DNA from: an uncultured Alphaproteobacteria bacterium
Lineage (GTDB): Bacteria; Pseudomonadota; Alphaproteobacteria; RF32; CAG-239
Length of the DNA: 18,511 nucleotides
Direction: 5' to 3'
Assembly (NCBI GenBank): GCA_900551585.1
Contig: URWU01000007.1
Coordinates: 1 to 18,511, forward strand
Program-made: the position numbers and the translations under genes
The notes under the pieces: generated by a model
What the model saw: the letters and a program-made list of their open reading frames with translations, nothing else
The model's database searches: none
What the model was told of the DNA's origin: nothing
Shown here: one piece after another, positions 13,733 to 18,511 of the stretch
Numbering within the stretch: position 1 is the stretch's first letter
Layout of the letters: each line of letters opens with the position of its first letter

Positions 13733-14836
13733 ATGGAAAATATGGAAAGTCTTAAGACCGAATTGCTGGCAGAAATTAATGCCGCCCAGGATCTGAAAAC
13801 TTTAGAAGAAGCCAGAGTAGCTATTACCGGCAAAAAAGGTAAGTTGACCGCAATGATGAAAGATTTGGGTTCTCTTTCTGTTGAAGAAAAAAAAGAGATG
13901 GGTAAAAATCTTAATATTCTCAAAGCCGAAGTCGAAAAAGCTCTGGATGCTCAAAAGAGCAAATTGGAAGAAAAAGAACTCAATGCCAAACTGGCAGCCG
14001 AAACAATTGATGTTACCCTGCCAATCAGACCGGAAGTTCAAGGGCGCATTCACCCGGTTTCAAAAATTTATGAAGAAGTTGTTGCCATTTTCGGCCAGAT
14101 GGGATTTGCCGTTGCCGAAGGTCCGGATATTGAAGACCAGTTTCACAATTTTAATGCTTTGAATATGCCGGCTAACCATCCGGCACGCCAAATGCAGGAT
14201 ACTTTCTATATTCCGAATCCGGAAAGTGAAGATTTTGACGATAGTTTTGTTGTCCGGACACATACGTCGCCGGTTCAAATCCGCACAATGGAAAAGCAGC
14301 AGCCGCCCATTCGTATTATTGCGCCGGGGCGTACTTACCGCTCTGACTATGATGCCACCCACACGCCGATGTTCCACCAGGTTGAGGGTTTGGTGATTGA
14401 TAAGAATATTACCATGGCTCATCTCAAAGGCTGCCTTTATGACTTTGTCAAAGCCTTTTTTGAAGTTGAAGATTTGAATGTCCGTTACCGTCCGTCTTAT
14501 TTTCCGTTTACCGAACCTTCGGCGGAAATGGATATCGGCTGCCTCAAGACCAAAACCGAGCTTAAAATCGGTGCAGGCAATGACTGGCTGGAAATCCTCG
14601 GCTGCGGTATGGTTCACCCCAGCGTTTTGCGTGCCGGCGGTATTGATCCCGATGTATATCAGGGCTTTGCCTTTGGCGTCGGTATTGACCGTTTGGCTAT
14701 GTTAAAATACGGAATTCCTGATTTGCGGACTTTCTTTGAATCTGATGTCCGTTGGTTGAAACATTATGGTTTTAATCCGTTAGACGAAGCCTCCATGACC
14801 GGAGGATTGAGCAACAACGGCGGTGCAGGCAGATAG
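13733..14836 (+). CDS. pheS: Phenylalanyl-tRNA synthetase alpha subunit
   Basis: PheS is the catalytic subunit of the (alpha-beta)2 enzyme that charges tRNA-Phe. The 367-residue protein has an N-terminal helical tRNA-binding arm (about 1-90) and a class II catalytic core. HPVSKIYEEVVAIFGQMGF near 105 opens the core, FNALNMPANHPAR is the PheS-specific loop, RTHTSPVQIRTM near 175 and GRTYRSDYDATH form motif 2, and FAFGVGIDRLAMLKYG near 311 is motif 3. The C-terminal tail ends ASMTGGLS plus a short Gly/Asn-rich extension. A GGLS-type ending is familiar from alphaproteobacterial PheS. The start at 13733 has AGGTGG four nt upstream. A second ATG at 13742 is further from it. pheT begins 11 nt downstream. 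Confidence 0.97.
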   Translation: MENMESLKTELLAEINAAQDLKTLEEARVAITGKKGKLTAMMKDLGSLSVEEKKEMGKNLNILKAEVEKALDAQKSKLEEKELNAKLAAETIDVTLPIRPEVQGRIHPVSKIYEEVVAIFGQMGFAVAEGPDIEDQFHNFNALNMPANHPARQMQDTFYIPNPESEDFDDSFVVRTHTSPVQIRTMEKQQPPIRIIAPGRTYRSDYDATHTPMFHQVEGLVIDKNITMAHLKGCLYDFVKAFFEVEDLNVRYRPSYFPFTEPSAEMDIGCLKTKTELKIGAGNDWLEILGCGMVHPSVLRAGGIDPDVYQGFAFGVGIDRLAMLKYGIPDLRTFFESDVRWLKHYGFNPLDEASMTGGLSNNGGAGR

Positions 14837-14847
14837 GGAGAGAGAAA

Positions 14848-17238
14848 ATGAAATTTACGTTATCATGGTTAAAAGAACATTTAGAGACAAACGCTTCGGT
14901 TGATGAGATTGCCGAAACCCTGACTAAAATCGGTCTGGAAGTTGAAGAAGTGATTAATCCCGCTGCGGCACTGAAAGGTTTTGTAACAGCTGAAATCAGC
15001 GAATGCAGTATGCACCCGGATTCAGACCATTTACATCTGTTGACCGTTAATGACGGCAGCAAAGATTATCAGGTTGTCTGCGGTGCTCCGAATGCTAAAA
15101 AAGGTTTGAAAGGTATTTTCTCTCCGGTCGGCGTGATTATTCCCTGCTACGGTGAGGAGCTTAAAGTCGGTAAAATCCGCGGTGTCGAAAGCTTCGGTAT
15201 GATGTGTTCGGAAAAAGAGCTCTGTGTCGGTGAAGACCATACCGGTATTATTGAGCTGCCAGCTGATACTAAAATCGGTGTTCCGGCTGCGGAAGTTTTA
15301 AATATTGACCCTGTTTTTGATATTTCGATTACGCCGAACCGCGCCGAATGTTTGGGTGTTCGTGGTGTGGCCCGTGACTTGGCCGCCGCCGGTCTCGGAA
15401 AATTAAAACCGTTAAACATCAAAAAGACTGCCGGTACTTATAAAAGCCCTGTCAAAGTGAATAATCAGGCAACTGATGCTTGTCCTGTTTATGTCGGCCG
15501 TTATATCAAAGATGTCAATAACAAAGCCGAAACGCCGAAATGGATGAAAGACCGCCTGACGGCAATCGGTTTGCGTTCCATTTCGCCTTTGGTTGATATC
15601 ACCAATTATATCAACTTTGATATGGCGCGTCCGCTGCATGTTTTTGACGCAGACAAACTCAAAGGCGATATCACCGTTCGCATGGCTAAAGACGGCGAGA
15701 AGTTTGTATCGCTGGAGGATAAAGAATATGCTTTGGATTGCAAGGCTCTGGGAATTTGTGACGATGAGGGCGTTCAGTGTCTGGGCGGTATTATGGGCGG
15801 TGCCGAAAAAGGCTGCTCTGCCGAGACTAAAAATGTTTTTGTTGAATGCGCTTTGTTCTGTCCGGATTGTATTTCTCGTACCGGCCGCAAATTGCAGATT
15901 GATTCTGACTCCCGCTATCGTTATGAGCGCTGGGTTGACCCAAAATCTAATATTCTCGGTTCAGATTATGCAACGCAGCTGATTTTGGAAATCTGCGGCG
16001 GCGTTGTTTCTGATGTTGAAATTGTCGGCAGCGAACCGGAAGAAAAACGTGTGGCTTATCTGCGCCCGAGCCGGATTAAAGATTTAATCGGTATTGATAT
16101 TGAGAAATCAAAAATTATCGAAATTCTGAATAACCTCGGTTTTGAAACCAGTGAAGAAAACGGCAAAATCAAAGCTGTTTCTCCGACATGGCGCGGGGAT
16201 ATAGAGGGCGAACATGATTTGGTTGAAGAAGTTGTGCGGATGGTTGGTCTAGACAATATTCCGGCTGATTCTCTGCCGCATGATAAATTCCCAAAACAGA
16301 CCCTGACTCCGGTTCAGCGCCGCACGGTTACCGTTAAGCATGAGCTGGCAAATCGCGGAATGTTTGAAACCGTGACTTGGAGCTTTATGGATTCAAATCT
16401 GGCTGAAATGTTCCGTAAACCCGGTGCGGAAGCAATTTTGCTTTATAATCCGATTGCTGCCGATTTGAACGAAATGCGCCCGTCGATTTTGCCCAATCTG
16501 ATGAACGGTGCCAAAAATAATATTGCGCGCGGCTATGCCAATGTGGCTCTATTTGAAGTCGGACCGCAGTTTAACAGCCGCAAACCGGGTGACCAGATTT
16601 TGGTTGCCGCTGGTGTCAGAACCGGTCAGACTTCCAAAAAACATTGGGCGGAAGAACCGCGTGCTTATGATGTTTTTGATGCTAAAGCCGATGCGATTGC
16701 CGCCATTGCCTCCGCCAACGGCCCGTGGGAGAATGCTCAGGTGTTTGCCGATGCTCCGGCCTATTATCATCCCGGCCGCAGCGGCAGTTTGCGTTTAGGT
16801 AAAAATGTTTTGGCTTATTTTGGTGAAGTTCATCCGTTGGTATTGAAGAAGATGGGCATCAAGCAGCGTGTGGTTGCTTTTGAGGTTTATCTTGATAACA
16901 TTCCGGCACCGCGTGATAACGCCGGCAAAGGCCGTAAAAAACTTGAGCTGTCACCATTCCAGCCTCTGGATAAAGATTTGGCTTTTGTGGTTGACAAAAC
17001 AGTCAAAGCGTCTGATTTAATTGCTGCGGCCAAGAATGCCGATCGTGATCAAATTACCGAAGTTCGGGTTTTTGATATTTATGAAGGCGAAAATCTGCCG
17101 GCCGGCAAAAAATCAGTTGCAATCGCTTTTACAATGCAGCCGAAAGACAAGACTTTTACGGATCAGGAGATTGAAAACCTGATGAATAAGGTTATTGTGG
17201 AGGTTGGTAAGAAGACGAACGGCGAGCTTCGTAAGTAG
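14848..17238 (+). CDS. pheT: Phenylalanyl-tRNA synthetase beta subunit
   Basis: PheT carries tRNA-binding and editing domains of PheRS. The 796-residue protein has the full bacterial layout: an OB-fold tRNA-binding domain at about 40-150 (HPDSDHLHLLTVNDG at 56-70 and VVCGAPNAKKG at 77-87), the B3/B4 editing region near 205-385, a B5 domain near 401-472 (RPSRIKDLIG to VVRMVGLDNIP), a catalytic-like core, and the FDX-ACB anticodon-binding domain at about 701-796. GGGAG (14836-14840) lies 7 nt before the ATG and overlaps the pheS stop. Nothing looks missing. The operon ends at the terminator 33 nt after the stop. Confidence 0.98.
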   Translation: MKFTLSWLKEHLETNASVDEIAETLTKIGLEVEEVINPAAALKGFVTAEISECSMHPDSDHLHLLTVNDGSKDYQVVCGAPNAKKGLKGIFSPVGVIIPCYGEELKVGKIRGVESFGMMCSEKELCVGEDHTGIIELPADTKIGVPAAEVLNIDPVFDISITPNRAECLGVRGVARDLAAAGLGKLKPLNIKKTAGTYKSPVKVNNQATDACPVYVGRYIKDVNNKAETPKWMKDRLTAIGLRSISPLVDITNYINFDMARPLHVFDADKLKGDITVRMAKDGEKFVSLEDKEYALDCKALGICDDEGVQCLGGIMGGAEKGCSAETKNVFVECALFCPDCISRTGRKLQIDSDSRYRYERWVDPKSNILGSDYATQLILEICGGVVSDVEIVGSEPEEKRVAYLRPSRIKDLIGIDIEKSKIIEILNNLGFETSEENGKIKAVSPTWRGDIEGEHDLVEEVVRMVGLDNIPADSLPHDKFPKQTLTPVQRRTVTVKHELANRGMFETVTWSFMDSNLAEMFRKPGAEAILLYNPIAADLNEMRPSILPNLMNGAKNNIARGYANVALFEVGPQFNSRKPGDQILVAAGVRTGQTSKKHWAEEPRAYDVFDAKADAIAAIASANGPWENAQVFADAPAYYHPGRSGSLRLGKNVLAYFGEVHPLVLKKMGIKQRVVAFEVYLDNIPAPRDNAGKGRKKLELSPFQPLDKDLAFVVDKTVKASDLIAAAKNADRDQITEVRVFDIYEGENLPAGKKSVAIAFTMQPKDKTFTDQEIENLMNKVIVEVGKKTNGELRK

Positions 17239-17270
17239 GGGCTTATCGAACCTGCAGATAGTTTGTTATA

Positions 17271-17300
17271 AAAACCTGATGAAAAATCATCAGGTTTTTT
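17271..17300 (+). terminator. Intrinsic terminator after pheT
   Basis: A perfect 12-bp stem AAAACCTGATGA (17271-17282) and TCATCAGGTTTT (17287-17298) with an AAAA loop is followed by more T. It closes the rpmI-rplT-pheS-pheT unit. Confidence 0.95.
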
Positions 17301-17375
17301 CTTGTTTTTATGTTTGTGATATGCTATTCAAAGTTCACTTTATTATCAATTATGTTTTACTAAAAAATCAATTTA

Positions 17376-17984
17376 ATGAAAAAATTTAGTTTATTATTCT
17401 TGTTGGCGCTTTGTTCTTTAGTGATGACGGCGCAAAATTTTCGCAAGTCTTATCAGGAAGATTACATGAAGCAGCTTTATGAGTTTATACCTGATTCCTT
17501 AAAAGCAGAAATGACAATGCTTGAAACGCCTTTCGTTGATTATCAGCCGTCTTATGTTTCAGACATTAACGGTGTGAAGGAGCTTTTTCAGCGCAAGAAA
17601 ACTCAGTCGGAGATTATGGGGCATGTTACTGATGACGTGTATATTGCCATTTGGGAGAAAACACGTAAAAGCCCCAATTCACAGGCCGGTTTTGATATCT
17701 GGTATGTTAATCCGCAGAATCAGCTGCGCTGTTTTCGGGCCAAGGATATCAGCGGCAAAATTTCGCGCAGTTTTAAGACTAAATCAGGCAAAGTTTATGA
17801 TGTGGATCACTGCTGGGGTTTTCTGACAATCAGAGAAAACCGCATAACCATTTTGAATTGCCGCTGCGAAGTTGATAAATCTCAAGGCGAAGCGGAAGCT
17901 TGTTTGAAAATTATTCCTTTTGACGGAACAAATGTTTTTTATTGGACGGCGCCGTTTGGAGACAGCCGAGTGCCGTTGTTTTGA
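17376..17984 (+). CDS. Hypothetical secreted protein with signal peptide
   Basis: I do not recognise this 202-residue protein. It begins with a clear Sec signal peptide: MKK, a hydrophobic core at about 5-17 (SLLFLLALCSLVM) and a probable cleavage after TA at residue 19, leaving mature QNFRKSYQ. The cysteine at 13 is not in a good lipobox, so a lipoprotein is unlikely. The mature part is charged and aromatic, with several cysteines (RCF, HCW, NCRCEV, EACL) that could form disulfides in the periplasm, and beta-like segments such as FDIWYVNPQNQLRCF. No Shine-Dalgarno sequence precedes the ATG; the upstream region is nearly all A and T. It stands alone after the pheT terminator and is followed by its own terminator. 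Base composition inside the gene is like its neighbours. Coding is likely; function is unknown. Confidence 0.75.
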   Translation: MKKFSLLFLLALCSLVMTAQNFRKSYQEDYMKQLYEFIPDSLKAEMTMLETPFVDYQPSYVSDINGVKELFQRKKTQSEIMGHVTDDVYIAIWEKTRKSPNSQAGFDIWYVNPQNQLRCFRAKDISGKISRSFKTKSGKVYDVDHCWGFLTIRENRITILNCRCEVDKSQGEAEACLKIIPFDGTNVFYWTAPFGDSRVPLF

Positions 17985-18007
17985 GAAAGTTTTGTTTTAT
18001 AAGAATC

Positions 18008-18047
18008 AAGCCCCTGGTCAGGAAAATTCCGACAGGGGCTTTGGTTT
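18008..18047 (+). terminator. Terminator after the secreted-protein gene
   Basis: AAGCCCCTG (18008-18016) pairs with CAGGGGCTT (18033-18041), and an inner GGAA/TTCC stem forms the top of the hairpin. A T-rich tail TTTGGTTT follows. It lies 23 nt after the stop at 17982-17984. Confidence 0.85.
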
Positions 18048-18052
18048 AAATT

Positions 18053-18081
18053 AAAAAGAGCTGCCTTGCAGTTGGCAGCTC
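18053..18081 (-). terminator. Terminator of the DUF465 gene
   Basis: On the - strand GAGCTGCC (18081-18074) pairs with GGCAGCTC (18065-18058) around an 8-nt loop, followed by TTTTTAATTT. It begins 7 nt beyond the stop of the DUF465 gene (18091-18089) and lies back to back with the + strand terminator at 18008-18047. Confidence 0.9.
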
Positions 18082-18088
18082 CCGAAAG

Positions 18089-18274
18089 TTACATCATTGT
18101 CTTCTTGCATTGAATTCTGTTGCGGAGCAGAGAGTTCTTCTCTTTTGTTTTTTGACGTTTAAGTTGTTCAATACGAATCAGGTTTTTCCAAACATGAGTC
18201 TCTTCGTCCTTGATGGCGGAGTCCAAACGGACGTCCATTTTCAAGATTTCGAAAGATGTTAAGTTATATTCCAT
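18089..18274 (-). CDS. DUF465 (YdcH-like) small helical protein
   Basis: This 61-residue protein of unknown function matches the general pattern of DUF465. LDSAIKDEETHVW at 17-29 corresponds to the family's L-D-x-x-I-x-x-E segment, and RIEQLKRQKTKEKNSLLRNRI at 34-54 is the conserved LKxxKLxLKDE-type second helix. Such proteins are small cytoplasmic helical hairpins common in Proteobacteria. The ATG at 18274 has GGAGG (18288-18284) 9 nt upstream. The gene is monocistronic, with a TGTTATAAT extended -10 at 18315-18307 upstream and a hairpin terminator downstream. The lysine-rich CKKTMM end is slightly shorter than in E. coli YdcH (about 74 aa). The family call comes from motif resemblance read by eye. 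Confidence 0.72.
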   Translation of the reverse strand: MEYNLTSFEILKMDVRLDSAIKDEETHVWKNLIRIEQLKRQKTKEKNSLLRNRIQCKKTMM

Positions 18275-18306
18275 ACCCCCATACCTCCATAATTGAAGAC
18301 ATCATT

Positions 18307-18315
18307 ATTATAACA
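18307..18315 (-). promoter_or_regulatory. Extended -10 promoter of the DUF465 gene
   Basis: Read on the - strand the bases are TGTTATAAT, a perfect -10 with the TGn extension. It lies 33 nt before the start codon at 18274. No good -35 is visible, as expected for an extended -10 promoter. Confidence 0.55.
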
Positions 18316-18401
18316 CGTTTAATTATAAATAGCTATCAGAATCGAAAAAGTATTTATAAACAATATGTTATCAATATAGATATAATCGTCTGCAGGCTGG
18401 T
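18316..18401. other. AT-rich intergenic stretch
   Basis: This is the rest of the gap between the DUF465 promoter and the partial gene at the right edge. It is AT-rich with a weak dyad near 18356-18372. I see no gene or clear terminator in it. Confidence 0.5.
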
Positions 18402-18511
18402 TTAAAGGAGGGAATCCAAAAGTTTTGTCTGCAGATATTCCAGCCCAGCTGTCAGGCTTTCGTCCTTGTCGAACTTCCTTTGGAAAATTCGAGTGGTTTC
18501 AAAAAACACCA
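18402..18511 (-). CDS. C-terminal fragment of an unidentified gene, cut by the window edge
   Basis: On the - strand a frame is open from the window edge to TAA at 18404-18402, giving 35 residues that end LEYLQTKLLDSLL. The translation is amphipathic and charged (RKFDKDESLTAGLEYL), like the C-terminal helix of a real protein, and coding on this strand continues the direction of the DUF465 gene. The opposite strand is also open here but reads less like a protein. The family cannot be named from 35 residues. Confidence 0.5.
   Translation of the reverse strand, partial: VFFETTRIFQRKFDKDESLTAGLEYLQTKLLDSLL

Noticed and set aside
18385..18460. Repeated CTGCAG and a GGCTGG/CCAGCC inverted pair near the right edge
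   Set aside because: The arms are only six bases, far apart and partly inside a probable coding end; chance is the simplest explanation.
18404..18511. Open frame on the + strand after a strong AAAGGAGG at 18404-18411
   Set aside because: There is no ATG or GTG at a proper distance, the nearest TTG is 13 nt away, and the - strand frame reads more like protein. It cannot be fully excluded because the window ends here.
1..18511. CRISPR array, tRNA, rRNA, phage or defence genes
   Set aside because: No regularly spaced repeats, tRNA cloverleaf, rRNA sequence, integrase, transposase or known defence protein was seen on either strand.

Overview
The window looks like a chromosomal contig end from an alphaproteobacterium with moderate, slightly AT-leaning base composition. 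This is probably a host-associated or gut lineage, though the lineage is inference. The evidence is the rpmI-rplT-pheS-pheT cluster without infC directly upstream, a PheS ending in the GGLS-type tail I associate with alphaproteobacterial PheS, a single LolC/E-type permease followed by LolD, a very long AsmA-family protein and a DUF465 (YdcH-like) small protein. Bases 1-44 are not biological. They read as an Illumina P7/i7/Nextera transposase adapter left on the contig end, so the first gene is truncated and its apparent start is false.

Layout. 45-1123 (+): 3' part of an unrecognised helical protein. 1185-4448 (-): a compact nucleoside salvage operon transcribed cdd, punA-type purine nucleoside phosphorylase, deoC, deoA, with overlaps or gaps of at most 3 nt and a bidirectional terminator after deoA. 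4558-9081 (+): a 1507-residue AsmA-family envelope protein, divergent from cdd across a short AT-rich promoter region. 9149-10039 (+): a GalU-like nucleotidyltransferase with unusual active-site motif residues, closed by a strong terminator. 10281-12243 (+): lolC/E and lolD, overlapping by 8 nt, the lipoprotein-releasing ABC transporter. 12311-12727 (-): an AT-rich orphan gene for a two-helix membrane protein. 13064-17238 (+): rpmI, rplT, pheS, pheT, with a promoter and leader hairpin in front, a terminator-like hairpin between rplT and pheS, and a strong terminator after pheT. 17376-17984 (+): an unknown secreted protein with no Shine-Dalgarno sequence and a Bacteroidota-looking signal peptide. 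18089-18274 (-): DUF465 protein. 18402-18511 (-): probable C-terminal end of another gene, cut by the window edge.

How the parts work together. Cdd turns cytidine and deoxycytidine into uridine and deoxyuridine. DeoA and the purine phosphorylase release bases and (deoxy)ribose-1-phosphate. DeoC splits deoxyribose-5-phosphate into glyceraldehyde-3-phosphate and acetaldehyde. The phosphopentomutase (deoB) that must link these steps is not in the window. AsmA, LolC/E-LolD and perhaps the GalU-like enzyme are envelope-assembly functions. The ribosomal protein and PheRS genes are translation housekeeping. I found no defence system, prophage, insertion sequence, CRISPR array, tRNA or rRNA. The accessory candidates are the orphan membrane protein, the secreted protein and the unknown N-terminally truncated gene.
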